Part shown: positions 1 to 9,904 of the stretch, in pieces
Numbering within the stretch: the stretch's first letter is position 1
How the letters are laid out: each line of letters begins with the position of its first letter
From: Enterobacter cloacae
Lineage (GTDB): Bacteria; Pseudomonadota; Gammaproteobacteria; Enterobacterales; Enterobacteriaceae
Assembly: GCF_013375935.1 (NCBI RefSeq)
Contig: NZ_CP056117.1
Location: forward strand, 2,046,001-2,110,000
Direction of reading: 5' to 3'
Length of the DNA: 64,000 nucleotides
Program-made: the position numbers and the translations under genes
Notes under the pieces: model-generated
Databases searched by the model: none
What the model saw: only the letters and a program-made list of their open reading frames with translations
Told to the model about the DNA's origin: nothing

Positions 1-1234
1 GCAGCGCCATACGGGCCGCGTTGACCGCTTTCACAGAGGCGATAGCGTTACGCTCGATGCACGGCACCTGTACCTGTCCGCCGACCGGGTCACAGGTCAG
101 CCCCAGGTTATGTTCCATGCCGATTTCCGCCGCAATGCACACCTGCGCAGGGCTTGCGCCCAGCAGTTCTGCCAGCCCCGCCGCCGCCATAGAGCAGGCT
201 ACGCCCACTTCACCCTGACAGCCCACTTCCGCGCCGGAAATGGAGGCGTTCATCTTGTACAGTGAGCCAATCGCACTGGCCACCAGCATATAGCGCGCCA
301 GTGAGTTTGCGTTTACTTCACGAATGAACTTGTCGTAATACGCCAGCACCGCCGGAACGATACCGCACGCGCCGTTGGTTGGCGCGGTAACCACGCGGCC
401 ACCCGCGGCGTTCTCTTCGTTCACCGCCAGCGCAAACATGTTGATCCAGTCAACGACGGCCATCGGGTCGGTGGTGGTTTTGTCGGTGCTGACCAGCATG
501 CGGCGCAGCGCGGCCGCACGACGCGGTACGCGCAGCTTGCCCGGCAGCACGCCTTCGGTGGTGATCCCGCGTTCGATACCGCTGCGCATCACCTCCCAGA
601 CGTTAGCGAAGTGCTGTTCCAGCTCCTCTTTGCTGTGCAGGGCCAGCTCGTTTTTCATCATCAGGCCGGAGAGGGAAAGGCCCGTCTCCCGGCAGTGACG
701 CTGTAAATCGGCCGCGTTTTTGTACGGGAACGGCACGTCGACGGCGGAACTGTTGGTTTGACCAAAATGGTCTTCGTCAACGATAAAGCCGCCGCCGATG
801 GAGTAATACGTCTGGCTGTAAACCGCTTTATCGCCGACCAGAGCGGTAATACGCATACCGTTTTCATGCAGCGACAGGTTGTCCGCATGGAAATTCATGC
901 AGTGGTCAACCGGGAATTCAACCTCGTGTTCGCCGTTCGCCAGCAGCAAACGACCGTGGGTGTTCACGTCCTGGATAAAGCCAGGTATTGCATCTATATC
1001 AACGGTATCCGGCAGATTACCCGCCAGCCCCATGATAATGGCAATATCGGTATGGTGGCCTTTACCGGTCAGGGAAAGGGAACCGTATACATCGACAACC
1101 ACGCGGGTGATGTCGTGCAAAATGCCGCGTGCAATCAAGTCATCCGTGAATTGTTTACCGGCTTTCATTGGCCCGACGGTGTGAGAGCTGGAAGGACCAA
1201 TACCGATTTTGAAGATATCGAATACGCTAATCAT
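1..1234 (-). CDS. sdaB: L-serine dehydratase 2 (C-terminus cut by window edge)
   Basis: Deaminates L-serine to pyruvate and ammonia in the cytoplasm using an oxygen-sensitive 4Fe-4S cluster. The reading frame is open from the ATG at 1234 to the window edge, about 411 of the roughly 455 residues usual for the family. The N-terminus carries the serine-dehydratase motif IGPSSSHTVGP. Cys339 (in GAEVGCQGEVG), Cys381 (in LTCDP) and Cys392 (in VPCIER) lie where the family binds its cluster. It follows sdaC on the same strand after a 62-base gap containing a GC-rich hairpin, so the two probably form one operon for serine uptake and breakdown. Its paralogue SdaA cannot be excluded by motifs alone, but the pairing with sdaC identifies sdaB. 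Confidence 0.96.
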   Translation of the reverse strand, partial: MISVFDIFKIGIGPSSSHTVGPMKAGKQFTDDLIARGILHDITRVVVDVYGSLSLTGKGHHTDIAIIMGLAGNLPDTVDIDAIPGFIQDVNTHGRLLLANGEHEVEFPVDHCMNFHADNLSLHENGMRITALVGDKAVYSQTYYSIGGGFIVDEDHFGQTNSSAVDVPFPYKNAADLQRHCRETGLSLSGLMMKNELALHSKEELEQHFANVWEVMRSGIERGITTEGVLPGKLRVPRRAAALRRMLVSTDKTTTDPMAVVDWINMFALAVNEENAAGGRVVTAPTNGACGIVPAVLAYYDKFIREVNANSLARYMLVASAIGSLYKMNASISGAEVGCQGEVGVACSMAAAGLAELLGASPAQVCIAAEIGMEHNLGLTCDPVGGQVQVPCIERNAIASVKAVNAARMAL

Positions 1235-1267
1235 GATGCGTCCATTGCTTCAGTCAGAGGGGAGGAG

Positions 1268-1289
1268 TGCGCCGCCCGAGGACGGCGCA
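1268..1289 (-). other. GC-rich hairpin between sdaC and sdaB
   Basis: TGCGCCG at 1268-1274 pairs exactly with CGGCGCA at 1283-1289 around an 8-base loop. No T run follows on the minus strand, so it is more likely an mRNA-stabilising or partial-attenuation element between the two genes than a full terminator. That role is inference. Confidence 0.5.
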
Positions 1290-1296
1290 GGAGGTC

Positions 1297-2586
1297 TTAG
1301 CTGAACAGCGAGTAGAAAATGGCGGAGATGGCAATCAGACCCATCACAACAACGAACACGTTGCTGATATGGCCGCTATATTTACGCATCGCAGGCACTT
1401 TCTGAATCGCGTACATCGGCATCAGGAACAGAATCATCGCGATAATCGGGCCGCCCAGGGTTTCAATCATACCCAGAATGCTTGGGTTCAGGGTGGCTAC
1501 TGCCCAGGTGGTCACCAGCATGAACAGCGCAGTGATTTTGTTCAGTCGGTTGATTTCAATGCTCTTGCCTTTACCGCGCAGAGATTTAATCACCATACCG
1601 TTGAAGCCTTCACGTGCGCCCAGATAGTGGCCCAGGAAGGATTTGGTGATAGCGATAATCGCGATAATAGGCGCCATCCACGCAATCAGCGGTGCGTTAA
1701 AGTGGTTTGCCAGGTAAGACAGAATAGAGATGTTCTGCTCTTTCGCCGCCGCCAGGTCTGCCGGGGAGAGGCTCAGCACGCAGCTGAACACGAAGAACAT
1801 CACGGTCAGTACCATCATAATGTGGGCGCGAGCCAGGATGCTGGAGCGCTTCTTCTCTGCGCCATTGCCGTACTCTTCACGCTTCGCAACCGCGAAGGAG
1901 GAGATGATTGGCGAGTGGTTGAAGGAGAACACCATTACCGGGATTGCCAGCCACAGGGTCAGCAGCAGGCCGTTACCGGTCGCGGATGCGCTGCTCAGGG
2001 ACAGCGTTTCCAGCGCCGCGCCGTTCCACTGTGGGATCAGGTACAGCGCCAGCAGCATCAGGGCAGCAACAAACGGGAACACCAGCACGCTCATCGCTTT
2101 CACGATCATCTGCTCGCCGAAGCGGACGATGGTCATCATACCGACAATCAGGATCAGGGACAGGATCGCGCGCGGCGGCGGGGTCATCTGCAGCTGGTGC
2201 ATCATGAAGCTTTCAACGGTGTTGGTAATAGCCACGCTATAAACCAGCAGAATGGGGTAAATCGCGAAGAAGTAGAGCAGGGTAATCAGCTTACCTGCGC
2301 CAACGCCGAAGTGTTCTTCAACGACTTCAGTGATGTCTTCGCCCGGGTTTTTACCGGACAGCACGAAGCGGGTCAGACCGCGGTGTGCAAAGAAGGTCAT
2401 CGGGAAGGCGATGATGGCCATGATGATCAGCGGAATCAGACCGCCGACACCCGCGTTGATAGGAAGGAACAGTACACCAGCGCCGATTGCCGTGCCGTAA
2501 AGGCCAAGCATCCACATGGTATCCGTTTTGCGCCAACCGCTTCGGGATTCAATCGAAGCAACGGTGCTGGTTTGAGTGGTTTCCAT
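1297..2586 (-). CDS. sdaC: Serine/proton symporter
   Basis: Inner-membrane symporter importing L-serine with protons (hydroxy/aromatic amino acid permease family). The 429-residue protein matches the E. coli SdaC length and has about 11 hydrophobic segments, starting with the conserved stretch around [15 protein letters not shown]. An in-frame ATG 14 codons upstream exists, but the ATG at 2586 was chosen because it has AGGAG seven bases before it and gives the conserved METTQTST N-terminus. It is first in the sdaC-sdaB operon, so transport and deamination of serine are made together. A CRP-like site lies upstream at 2744-2759. Confidence 0.96.
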   Translation of the reverse strand: METTQTSTVASIESRSGWRKTDTMWMLGLYGTAIGAGVLFLPINAGVGGLIPLIIMAIIAFPMTFFAHRGLTRFVLSGKNPGEDITEVVEEHFGVGAGKLITLLYFFAIYPILLVYSVAITNTVESFMMHQLQMTPPPRAILSLILIVGMMTIVRFGEQMIVKAMSVLVFPFVAALMLLALYLIPQWNGAALETLSLSSASATGNGLLLTLWLAIPVMVFSFNHSPIISSFAVAKREEYGNGAEKKRSSILARAHIMMVLTVMFFVFSCVLSLSPADLAAAKEQNISILSYLANHFNAPLIAWMAPIIAIIAITKSFLGHYLGAREGFNGMVIKSLRGKGKSIEINRLNKITALFMLVTTWAVATLNPSILGMIETLGGPIIAMILFLMPMYAIQKVPAMRKYSGHISNVFVVVMGLIAISAIFYSLFS

Positions 2587-3090
2587 CTGTATCTCCTGGA
2601 GGAAGCAAATTGTCAGGTTTTTAGTCAAATCCGATGAAAAAGTGCCTGACGGTAATATGAAATTCGTTCAGTGACGGTTTTTTAATAATTTTTGCCCGTA
2701 ACTATTGGCGGGCGGAAAGATACATTCTAGTTATGAATCTATCAGTGATCGCGATCCCAAATGCAATAATCCACTTATGAAGTGGGCATATTTAGTCCAT
2801 TTATCTGTTAAAAAAACGTCAAAGAGGATTTACGGGCGCGAAGGCTACCATTAACGACATGTTTTCGAAAAGGCTGTCCCGCGAGATAGGTGTCTTTCGC
2901 TGAAAAGAAATGGGTTTTTAGGATTTTCTGGCAGGTAATTTTGATTAAGGCTAATTATTTACGGTTTCAAAAACTACGTAATCGTTTGCGTTGGCGGTGG
3001 ATTTGTTAGTAGCATTAAAGATGTCTATGAATTGCATCACTAATAAAAAAGCCGGATAACAATCCGGCCTGAGGGGAAGGTGCAAACGGG
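2587..3090. promoter_or_regulatory. sdaC promoter region with CRP-like site
   Basis: This 504-base gap has no supported gene. A CRP-like site, AGTGA-N6-TCCCA at 2744-2759, fits TGTGA-N6-TCACA with two mismatches and lies about 160 bases upstream of sdaC; CRP activation of sdaC is known in E. coli. Most of the rest is AT-rich with nothing recognisable except the ppnN terminator at its low-coordinate end. Confidence 0.55.
3045..3068 (-). terminator. Rho-independent terminator of ppnN
   Basis: On the minus strand GCCGGAT and ATCCGGC form a 7-bp stem around a 4-base loop, followed directly by six T residues (the A run at 3045-3050). It lies 23 bases past the ppnN stop. Confidence 0.85.
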
Positions 3091-4455
3091 TTACTTGATG
3101 ATTTCGTAACACGGGATATAGGCAGAGCCCGGAAGCTTCATGCGGTGCTGAGCCACAAAGCCCTGCAGCATGTCATCCATGCGGCGCATCATCTCCGGGT
3201 CACCGTGGATCTTATACGGCCCGAACTCCTCAATCGCGCGGATCCCAACCTCTTTAACGTTGCCCGCCACGATGCCCGAGAAGGCGCGACGCAGGTCGGC
3301 AGCCAGCACTTCTACCGGCTGATCCGGGTAGAGCTTCAGGTTCGCCATGTTCTCATGCGACGGCTCGAAGGGGATTTGCAGGTCCGGTGCGATACGGATG
3401 GACCAGTTAAAGCTGTAGGCATCCCCGGTATCACGACGGTTCTCTTTCACCAGCGGCATCGCTTTTTTCATCTGGCGCGCCACTTCTGCGGCATCGTCGA
3501 TGATAATGCGATAGTGACGGCGCGCGTCTTCCCCCAGCGTATGAACGATAAACTCGTCCAGCACGCGGAAGTAGTCGGCGCTCTCTTTCGGCCCGGTCAG
3601 GATCAGCGGCAGAACCTGATCTTTGTTGGCCGGGTTCATCAGGATCCCCAGCAGGTAAAGCAGCTCTTCCGCCGTACCGACGCCGCCCGGGAAGATGATG
3701 ATGCCGTGAGCGATACGGACAAACGCCTCAAGGCGTTTTTCGATATCCGGCATGATAATCAGTTCGTTAACCAGCGGGTTAGGTGGCTCCGCTGCGATGA
3801 TGGACGGTTCGGTCATGCCGATAAAACGCCCCTCTTTATAGCGCTGCTGAGCATGCCCTACCGCGGCACCTTTCATGGGGGCTTCCATCGCTCCCGGACC
3901 GCAGCCGGTACAGATGTTCAGCTCGCGCAGGCCGAGCTGATTACCCACGCGGCGGGCGTACAGATATTCGGTTTCGTTAATGGAGTGACCACCCCAGCAG
4001 ACGACCATGTTCGGCGCTTCGCCAACGTGCAGGGCGCGGGCGTTACGCAGAATGGAGAAGACCAGGTTGGTGATATGAACGGAGCTTTCCAGGTCGAGAT
4101 GCTGGAAACGACCGGCGTTGCTGATCTGCCCGTTAACAAACAGGATGTCGCGCAGCACGGCAAACAGGTTGGCCTGAAGGGAGCGAATAATACGCCCGTC
4201 AACAAACGCCTCTTCCGGCGGGTTAATGACCTCAAGCTTCACGCCGCGCTCGCGGCGCAGCACGTTGATATCGAAACTTTCGAAGCGGGACAGCAGCTCT
4301 TTACTGTTGTCGGTCAGGCTTCCGGAGTTCAGTACGGCAAGTGAACAGTTACGAAACAGTTGATAAAGGTCGCTACTGGCGGTGCGTTTAAGCATGTCCA
4401 CTTCCAGCTGCGACAACATATCCATAGAGCCAAGCGGGCTAATATGTGTAATCAA
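3091..4455 (-). CDS. ppnN: Pyrimidine/purine nucleotide 5'-monophosphate nucleosidase
   Basis: PpnN (formerly YgdH) cleaves nucleoside monophosphates to the base and ribose 5-phosphate for nucleotide recycling. In E. coli it binds (p)ppGpp and helps set persistence and recovery. The 454 residues equal the E. coli length. The LOG-family Rossmann core is visible: WGGHSI near residue 157 and the phosphate/nucleotide motif PGGVGTAEE near residue 257. The N- and C-terminal extensions typical of PpnN are both present, which separates it from short lysine-decarboxylase-like LOG proteins. It is transcribed alone, with its own terminator. Confidence 0.94.
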   Translation of the reverse strand: MITHISPLGSMDMLSQLEVDMLKRTASSDLYQLFRNCSLAVLNSGSLTDNSKELLSRFESFDINVLRRERGVKLEVINPPEEAFVDGRIIRSLQANLFAVLRDILFVNGQISNAGRFQHLDLESSVHITNLVFSILRNARALHVGEAPNMVVCWGGHSINETEYLYARRVGNQLGLRELNICTGCGPGAMEAPMKGAAVGHAQQRYKEGRFIGMTEPSIIAAEPPNPLVNELIIMPDIEKRLEAFVRIAHGIIIFPGGVGTAEELLYLLGILMNPANKDQVLPLILTGPKESADYFRVLDEFIVHTLGEDARRHYRIIIDDAAEVARQMKKAMPLVKENRRDTGDAYSFNWSIRIAPDLQIPFEPSHENMANLKLYPDQPVEVLAADLRRAFSGIVAGNVKEVGIRAIEEFGPYKIHGDPEMMRRMDDMLQGFVAQHRMKLPGSAYIPCYEIIK

Positions 4456-4571
4456 GTGAGCTCCTTATGGGACGATTATCGTCTTTCCCTGTTGATTACA
4501 ATAGCCCTGGCTTATGACGTTTCACAACACTTCGGGCGGAATACCGCCCGCATATTGTGAAAATATTTATC

Positions 4572-5414
4572 TTACTGACGCACCAGCCGTCCGGTAGCAG
4601 GCACAAAATCGCTATTGGTGCGCCACGGGTTGATATCCAGACCGCCGCGGCGGGTATAGCGGGCGTACACGCTGAGCTTTTCTGGCCGGCAGAAACGCTG
4701 AATATCGTTAAAGATGCGCTCCACGCACTGCTCGTGAAACTCGTTGTGATGGCGGAACGACACCAGGTAACGCAGCAGCTTTTCCCGGTCAATTTTCGGG
4801 CCGCGATACTGAATCTGAACGGAGCCCCAGTCCGGCTGGTGGGTGATAAGGCAGTTGGACTTCAGCAGATGGCTGACCAGCGTCTCTTCCACGATCTTTC
4901 CGCTCGCCGCGTTTTCGAGGTAGTCGGCGCTGAATTCGTAGCTCTCTATCTCAATATTCTGGTCGTCGATGCAGGTGCCGTGGAAATGGGCGATGGGCTG
5001 CCCCTCCAGTTCATGCAGACGGTATAACGACACGGACACGTCTCCCTGCGCACAGGCGCGTAAATCCCGCTCAAGGGTCTGCTGAACGTCGTCCCAGCTG
5101 TTGAATCGGGTCTGGTTGAAGCTGTTGAGATAGAGCTTAAAGCTTTTCGACTCGACCAGGTTCACGCTGGCGTAGTCCAGCTCAACGTGGCCCACGGCCA
5201 CCTGCGGCAGACCGCGCGCGTTCAGCCAGGAGAGTTCATACAGCGTCCAGATGTCGCCGCCGACAAACGGCAGCGCGTCGGCGTGAAGGCCAAGCGGATC
5301 GCGGTTCAGGCTGCGCGGCACGCCCTGAAGCAGGCTTGCGTCGTAGGTGTCGCGGTAATCGGTCGATTTACCCAGCGTTAAGCCCGTTAACGCCTGATGA
5401 TTTTCGTAAGACAT
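4572..5414 (-). CDS. queF: NADPH-dependent 7-cyano-7-deazaguanine reductase
   Basis: Reduces the nitrile preQ0 to the amine preQ1, a committed step in queuosine synthesis for tRNA wobble position 34. At 280 residues it is the long, two-domain (type II) form. The QueF motif [12 protein letters not shown] lies in the N-terminal half, and the catalytic cysteine is Cys188 in [14 protein letters not shown]. It is divergent from syd. queE and queD, which act earlier in the same pathway, lie elsewhere in this window, so the pathway is dispersed as in E. coli. Confidence 0.96.
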   Translation of the reverse strand: MSYENHQALTGLTLGKSTDYRDTYDASLLQGVPRSLNRDPLGLHADALPFVGGDIWTLYELSWLNARGLPQVAVGHVELDYASVNLVESKSFKLYLNSFNQTRFNSWDDVQQTLERDLRACAQGDVSVSLYRLHELEGQPIAHFHGTCIDDQNIEIESYEFSADYLENAASGKIVEETLVSHLLKSNCLITHQPDWGSVQIQYRGPKIDREKLLRYLVSFRHHNEFHEQCVERIFNDIQRFCRPEKLSVYARYTRRGGLDINPWRTNSDFVPATGRLVRQ

Positions 5415-5483
5415 GTTTCATAGCCACTTTACAGGTACACTTAAGGGCTGAGTTTATCCTGTCTTACAAGAAGAGAGAAATCG

Positions 5484-6029
5484 GTGGATATCGAAACTGC
5501 AAATGCCCTGACAACCTTCACGACCCGCTATTGCGATGCCTGGCATGAAAAGCAGGGGACGTGGCCGCAAAGTACCGAACTGCATGGCGTGCCGTCACCG
5601 TGCATTATCTCTTCGCAGGATGATTACGTTATCTGGCAGCCGAAACCGTTTACCGGCGAGCAGAACGTAAAGGCGGTTGAACGCGCCATGGACATTGTGA
5701 TACAACCTGCGCTTCATGCGTTTTATACCACGCAGCTTGCCGGGGATATGAGCGCATGCTTTGCTGAGCAGCCGCTGACGCTGCTGCAAACCTGGAGCGA
5801 GGGCGATCTCCAGCGCGTTCAGGAAAACCTCATCGGTCACCTGGTCACGCAAAAACGCCTTAAGCTCTCTCCGACTCTCTTTATTGCGACGCTCGACAGT
5901 GAACTGGACGTTATTTCCGTCTGCAACCTGTCTGGCGAGGTCATTAAAGAGACGCTCGGCACCCGCAATCGCGATGTTCTCGCGCCTTCCCTTGCGGATT
6001 TCCTTAACCGACTTGAGCCGCTTCTGTAA
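5484..6029 (+). CDS. syd: SecY-interacting protein Syd
   Basis: Small acidic peripheral inner-membrane protein that binds SecY and has been linked to quality control of the translocon. The 181 residues match the E. coli length and the conserved stretches GVPSPCI and [18 protein letters not shown] are present. The start is a GTG at 5484 with AAGAGAG just upstream; no ATG gives the conserved N-terminus. It is divergent from queF and lies just before the csrB regulatory region. Confidence 0.94.
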   Translation: MDIETANALTTFTTRYCDAWHEKQGTWPQSTELHGVPSPCIISSQDDYVIWQPKPFTGEQNVKAVERAMDIVIQPALHAFYTTQLAGDMSACFAEQPLTLLQTWSEGDLQRVQENLIGHLVTQKRLKLSPTLFIATLDSELDVISVCNLSGEVIKETLGTRNRDVLAPSLADFLNRLEPLL

Positions 6030-6048
6030 TCCATGATGCTACTGTGTG

Positions 6049-6066
6049 TGTGAGAGATCTCTTACA
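6049..6066 (+). promoter_or_regulatory. UvrY (GacA-type) binding box upstream of csrB
   Basis: An 18-bp inverted repeat, TGTGAG-AGATCT-CTTACA, fits the GacA/UvrY box TGTAAG-N6-CTTACA with one mismatch. It lies about 180 bases before the csrB 5' end, the same distance as the mapped UvrY site in E. coli. A second CTTACA-N8-TGTAAG pair at 6192-6211 sits closer to the promoter. UvrY is the response regulator of BarA, whose gene is also in this window. Confidence 0.8.
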
Positions 6067-6239
6067 CGCTCTGTGAGACATCGCCGAAACAATTAGTATT
6101 GTCTTAGGGATTTCAGAATAATATTAACTTCGGTTTCAACAGGTTAGCGCTTTTCGTAAACGATATCCCCCGTTTCGTCTGGCTTACATTGCTTACAGGG
6201 TGGGTTGTAAGACGAAGCAGAATAGCGGATTCTATCTCT

Positions 6240-6603
6240 GTCGACAGGACGCCGACACGAGAAACGAACATCAGGATGATGGCGTTTCTTAACAGGAACA
6301 CGTCAGGATGACGCCGCAGGAAGGCTTCAGGATGAAGCGAAGTGGAGCACGCAGGATGCGTAAGGGACACCTCCAGGAAGGAGAACGAGAGCCGGTCAGG
6401 ATGGTCGGTGGGTCAGGATGGCCAGGACGTTTCAGGATGAAACATACACGTCAGGATGATGTGTGCAGGATGCAAAAGGTAAACGGATGACCAGGCCTTC
6501 GGGCATCAGGAAAAGTTGTCACGGATGAGCAGGGAGCACGTATTGTAGCTGGATTGCTGCGAAACGAACCGGGAGCACTGTTTTTACAGTGCTCCCTTTT
6601 TTT
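6240..6603 (+). ncRNA. csrB: CsrB regulatory RNA
   Basis: Small RNA of about 364 nt that sequesters the translational regulator CsrA. It has about twenty GGA motifs, nine of them in the form CAGGATG and many in hairpin loops (for example TTCAGGATGAA). The 5' end GTCGACAGG and the 3' part (AAAAGTTGTC, GCTGCGAAACGAACC) agree with E. coli csrB, and the position next to yqcC and syd is conserved. The 3' end is a terminator with stem GGGAGCACTG/CAGTGCTCCC and a T run. The 5' end is assigned by similarity, not by mapping. Short reading frames inside it are not genes. Confidence 0.96.
6571..6603 (+). terminator. csrB intrinsic terminator
   Basis: GGGAGCACTG and CAGTGCTCCC form a perfect 10-bp stem with a 6-base loop, followed by seven T residues. 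It is the 3' end of CsrB. Confidence 0.93.
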
Positions 6604-6661
6604 ATTTCTGACTTCCGCAATGCTATGCTTCGCGCCATTCCGTTTTTCAGTTGAGGTTACT

Positions 6662-6991
6662 ATGACGCATCACGATAGCGTTCGTGCACAGCTGCACGCC
6701 ATCGAAGCCCTTATGCGCCAGCATCAGCTGTGGCAGGATAACGCGCCGCAGCCGGAAGCGTTCGCCAGCACCCAGCCGTTTTGTCTGGATACCCTGGCCC
6801 CGTTCGAGTGGCTCCAGTGGGTATTACTTCCGCGCATGCACGCGCTGCTGGAAGGTGGCCACGCGTTGCCACAGTCGTTTGCCGTCTCCCCTTATTACGA
6901 AATGGCACTGGAAGCGACCCACCCGGCGCGCGCAGTGATGCTGGCGGAGCTGGAAAAGCTGGATGCGCTTTTCGCCGGTGACGATGCATGA
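6662..6991 (+). CDS. yqcC: YqcC family protein, unknown function
   Basis: A 109-residue cytoplasmic protein (DUF446 family) of unknown function, the same length as E. coli YqcC. The conserved core includes FEWLQWVLLPRMHALL and ending ELEKLDALFA. The ATG at 6662 was chosen over an in-frame ATG at 6554, because the longer version would run through the csrB terminator. The stop overlaps the truC start by four bases, so it is translationally coupled to a tRNA pseudouridine synthase; that suggests, but does not show, an RNA-related role. Confidence 0.9.
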   Translation: MTHHDSVRAQLHAIEALMRQHQLWQDNAPQPEAFASTQPFCLDTLAPFEWLQWVLLPRMHALLEGGHALPQSFAVSPYYEMALEATHPARAVMLAELEKLDALFAGDDA

Positions 6992-7773
6992 CGCTTGAGA
7001 TCCTGTATCAGGATGAGTGGCTCGTGGCGGTGAATAAGCCGTCCGGCCGGCTGGTGCACAGAAGCTGGCTCGATCGCGATGAGAAGGTCGTGGTCATGCA
7101 GACCGTGCGCGATCAGATCGGTCAGCATGTCTTTACCGCCCATCGTCTGGACCGGCCAACCTCCGGCGTGCTGCTGATGGGGCTGTCCAGTGAGGCCGGG
7201 CGTCTGCTGGCGCAGCAGTTTGAACAGCACCAGATCCAGAAACGCTACCACGCTATTGCGCGCGGCTGGCTGACGGACGCCGCCACGCTTGATTATCCGC
7301 TGGTGGAGGAACTGGATAAAATCGCCGATAAGTTTGCCCGTGATGATAAAGGCCCGCAGCCAGCGGTGACCGATTATCGCGGGATGGCGACCGTCGAGCT
7401 GCCGGTGGCGACCGGTAAATTTCCCGCCACGCGCTACAGCCTGGTTGAGCTTTTGCCCAAAACCGGGCGCAAGCACCAGCTTCGTCGTCACCTTGCGCAC
7501 CTGCGCCATCCAATCATCGGCGACAGCAAGCACGGCGATCTGCGCCAGAACCGCAGCGCGGCAGAGCACTTCGGCTGTAACCGGCTGATGCTGCACGCCA
7601 GCGAGCTGTGCCTGACGCACCCGTTCACCGGCGAACCGCTGACTCTCCGCGCGGGGCTGGACGATGTCTGGATGCAGGCGCTGTCACAGTTTGGCTGGCT
7701 GGGACAACTCCCCGAAAATGAAAGGGTTGAGTTTGCCGCAGGCAACGTTCAGGATGAACGGCAGGCGCAATAA
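6988..7773 (+). CDS. truC: tRNA pseudouridine(65) synthase
   Basis: Converts U65 in the acceptor stem of some tRNAs to pseudouridine. The RluA-type catalytic motif HRLDRPTSGVLL lies near residues 52-63, with the catalytic aspartate in RLD. GRKHQLRRHLAHLRHPIIGD, typical of the family, is also present. The 261 residues compare with 260 in E. coli. It overlaps yqcC by ATGA and is followed after 15 bases by yqcA. Confidence 0.95.
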   Translation: MTLEILYQDEWLVAVNKPSGRLVHRSWLDRDEKVVVMQTVRDQIGQHVFTAHRLDRPTSGVLLMGLSSEAGRLLAQQFEQHQIQKRYHAIARGWLTDAATLDYPLVEELDKIADKFARDDKGPQPAVTDYRGMATVELPVATGKFPATRYSLVELLPKTGRKHQLRRHLAHLRHPIIGDSKHGDLRQNRSAAEHFGCNRLMLHASELCLTHPFTGEPLTLRAGLDDVWMQALSQFGWLGQLPENERVEFAAGNVQDERQAQ

Positions 7774-7788
7774 TTACGGGAGCAAAGC

Positions 7789-8238
7789 ATGGCTGAAGTA
7801 GGCATTTTTGTCGGCACGATGTACGGCAACTCGCTGCTGGTGGCGGAGGAAGCGGAAGCGATCCTCGCAAATCAGGGCCATAAGGCGACGGTCTATGAAG
7901 ATCCGCAGCTGGAGGACTGGGAAAAATACAAAGACAACTACATCCTCATCGTGACGTCTACCACGGGGCAGGGCGATCTGCCGGACAGCATCATGCCGCT
8001 TTTCCAGGGGATAAAAGATCGGCTTGGCTACCAGCCAGACGTGCGTTACGGCATCATCGCGCTGGGTGACAGCTCCTATGCTAACTTCTGCGGCGGCGGC
8101 AAGCAGTTCGACGCGCTGTTGCAGGAACAGAGCGCTCAGCGCGTCGGCGAAATGTTGCTGATTGATGCCGGTGAGCATCCTGAACCAGAAAGCGAGTCAA
8201 ATCCGTGGGTTGAACGCTGGGCAACCCTGCTGAAATAA
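7789..8238 (+). CDS. yqcA: Flavodoxin YqcA
   Basis: Short-chain FMN-binding flavodoxin of 149 residues, probably an electron carrier; its partner is not established. The phosphate-binding loop FVGTMYGNS near residues 7-15 and the FMN-contact segments [12 protein letters not shown] and [13 protein letters not shown] are all present. It is the last gene of yqcC-truC-yqcA and is followed by a REP element. Confidence 0.94.
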   Translation: MAEVGIFVGTMYGNSLLVAEEAEAILANQGHKATVYEDPQLEDWEKYKDNYILIVTSTTGQGDLPDSIMPLFQGIKDRLGYQPDVRYGIIALGDSSYANFCGGGKQFDALLQEQSAQRVGEMLLIDAGEHPEPESESNPWVERWATLLK

Positions 8239-8548
8239 CCCTGACGATACGACACGCAGGCCGGGTAAGGCGTAGCCGCCACCCGGCCATACAGCCCGCC
8301 CCAGACCCCAATTCCGTGAACCACCTTCCACTTCCTTGGGCTTATGCCATAAACAACCTCTCACACACCCTTCAATACTGTGTTTTTGCACGGTGAGAGA
8401 ACGCGTCACTCCTTCATATACTTTTCCCGTCACTATAAAACGGCTCAAGGCCGTACCAAAACGATCCAATACAACTCTCTCATTCTGATTACCCTACAGG
8501 TGCCGTACAGAATGAACCAGGCGAAAGCTATGATTCAGGAGTGCAACT
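8239..8548 (+). promoter_or_regulatory. gudP upstream region
   Basis: A 310-base gap between yqcA and gudP. It holds the REP element at its start and then about 260 bases of leader with no convincing reading frame. In E. coli the gud operon is activated by CdaR in response to glucarate, so the operator should be here, but I could not identify a CdaR site by eye. Confidence 0.45.
8256..8287 (+). repeat. REP-type palindromic element
   Basis: A 32-base GC-rich imperfect palindrome beginning GCAGGCCGGGTAAGGCG and ending CACCCGGC, closely similar to the element at 20312-20343. It fits the enterobacterial REP consensus (GCCGGATGCGGCG...CGCCTTATCCGGCC) and lies just past yqcA. Confidence 0.75.
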
Positions 8549-9904
8549 ATGAGTACATTAAGCCAGGCGGCGAGCAGCGCTGAAAAGCGTACCAATGCTC
8601 GCTACTGGATAGTGGTGATGCTGTTTATCGTCACATCCTTTAACTACGGCGACCGCGCGACGCTGTCGATTGCCGGTTCTGAAATGGCAAAAGATATCGG
8701 GCTCGATCCGGTTGGTATGGGTTATGTTTTCTCCGCATTTTCATGGGCCTATGTTATCGGCCAAATTCCTGGCGGCTGGCTGCTGGACCGCTTCGGCTCC
8801 AAGCGGGTCTACTTCTGGTCCATCTTTATCTGGTCGATGTTTACCCTGCTGCAGGGCTTCGTCGATATCTTTAGCGGCTTCGGCATTATCATTGCGCTGT
8901 TTACCCTCCGCTTCCTGGTGGGCTTAGCGGAAGCGCCATCCTTCCCCGGTAACAGCCGTATTGTGGCAGCCTGGTTCCCGGCGCAGGAGAGGGGAACGGC
9001 GGTAGCCATCTTCAACTCTGCGCAATACTTCGCGACGGTTATTTTCGCGCCAATCATGGGCTGGCTGACGCACGAGGTGGGCTGGTCACACGTCTTCTTC
9101 TTCATGGGTGGACTGGGGATCGTTATCAGCTTTGTCTGGCTGAAAGTGATCCACGAACCGAACCAGCACCCGGGCGTAAACAAGAAGGAGCTGGACTACA
9201 TTGCTGAAGGCGGGGCGCTGATCAACATGGATCAGAAAACCCAAAAAGCCAAAGTTCCGTTCAGCCAGAAATGGGCGCAGATCAAACAGCTCGTCGGCAC
9301 ACGCATGATGATCGGTATCTATCTCGGCCAGTACTGCATCAACGCCTTGACCTACTTCTTCATCACCTGGTTCCCGGTTTACCTGGTGCAGGCGCGCGGC
9401 ATGTCGATTCTGAAGGCGGGCTTCGTCGCCTCCGTTCCGGCCATCTGCGGCTTCGTGGGCGGAGTGCTCGGCGGGGTCATTTCCGACTGGCTGATGCGCC
9501 GTACCGGTTCGCTGAATATTGCGCGTAAAACGCCAATCGTGCTCGGCATGCTGCTCTCCATGACCATGGTGTTCTGCAACTACGTCAGCGCGGAGTGGAT
9601 GATCATCGGCTTTATGGCGATGGCCTTCTTCGGTAAAGGCATTGGCGCGCTGGGCTGGGCGGTGATGGCAGATACCGCGCCGAAAGAGATCAGCGGCCTG
9701 AGCGGCGGCCTGTTCAACATGTTTGGCAACATTTCCGGCATTGTCACCCCAATCGCGATCGGCTACATCGTCGGCACAACCGGCTCCTTCAATGGCGCGC
9801 TGATTTACGTTGGTGTCCATGCGCTGGTAGCGGTGCTCAGCTATCTGGTACTGGTGGGCGACATCAAGCGTATCGAACTCAAACCTGTCGTGGAGCGCGG
9901 ATGA
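8549..9904 (+). CDS. gudP: D-glucarate/galactarate MFS transporter
   Basis: Anion:cation symporter family permease of the inner membrane that imports D-glucarate (and galactarate). The 451 residues agree with E. coli GudP (450), with 12 predicted membrane segments, the family motif [12 protein letters not shown] near the N-terminus, and [13 protein letters not shown] in the loop between helices 2 and 3. It is first of the gudP-gudX-gudD operon and its stop overlaps the start of gudX. Confidence 0.95.
   Translation: MSTLSQAASSAEKRTNARYWIVVMLFIVTSFNYGDRATLSIAGSEMAKDIGLDPVGMGYVFSAFSWAYVIGQIPGGWLLDRFGSKRVYFWSIFIWSMFTLLQGFVDIFSGFGIIIALFTLRFLVGLAEAPSFPGNSRIVAAWFPAQERGTAVAIFNSAQYFATVIFAPIMGWLTHEVGWSHVFFFMGGLGIVISFVWLKVIHEPNQHPGVNKKELDYIAEGGALINMDQKTQKAKVPFSQKWAQIKQLVGTRMMIGIYLGQYCINALTYFFITWFPVYLVQARGMSILKAGFVASVPAICGFVGGVLGGVISDWLMRRTGSLNIARKTPIVLGMLLSMTMVFCNYVSAEWMIIGFMAMAFFGKGIGALGWAVMADTAPKEISGLSGGLFNMFGNISGIVTPIAIGYIVGTTGSFNGALIYVGVHALVAVLSYLVLVGDIKRIELKPVVERG

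Noticed and set aside
6308..6490. A 60-codon frame within csrB
   Set aside because: The repeated GGAtga-like motifs of the small RNA cause the frame; the locus is a known non-coding RNA and no start signal is present.
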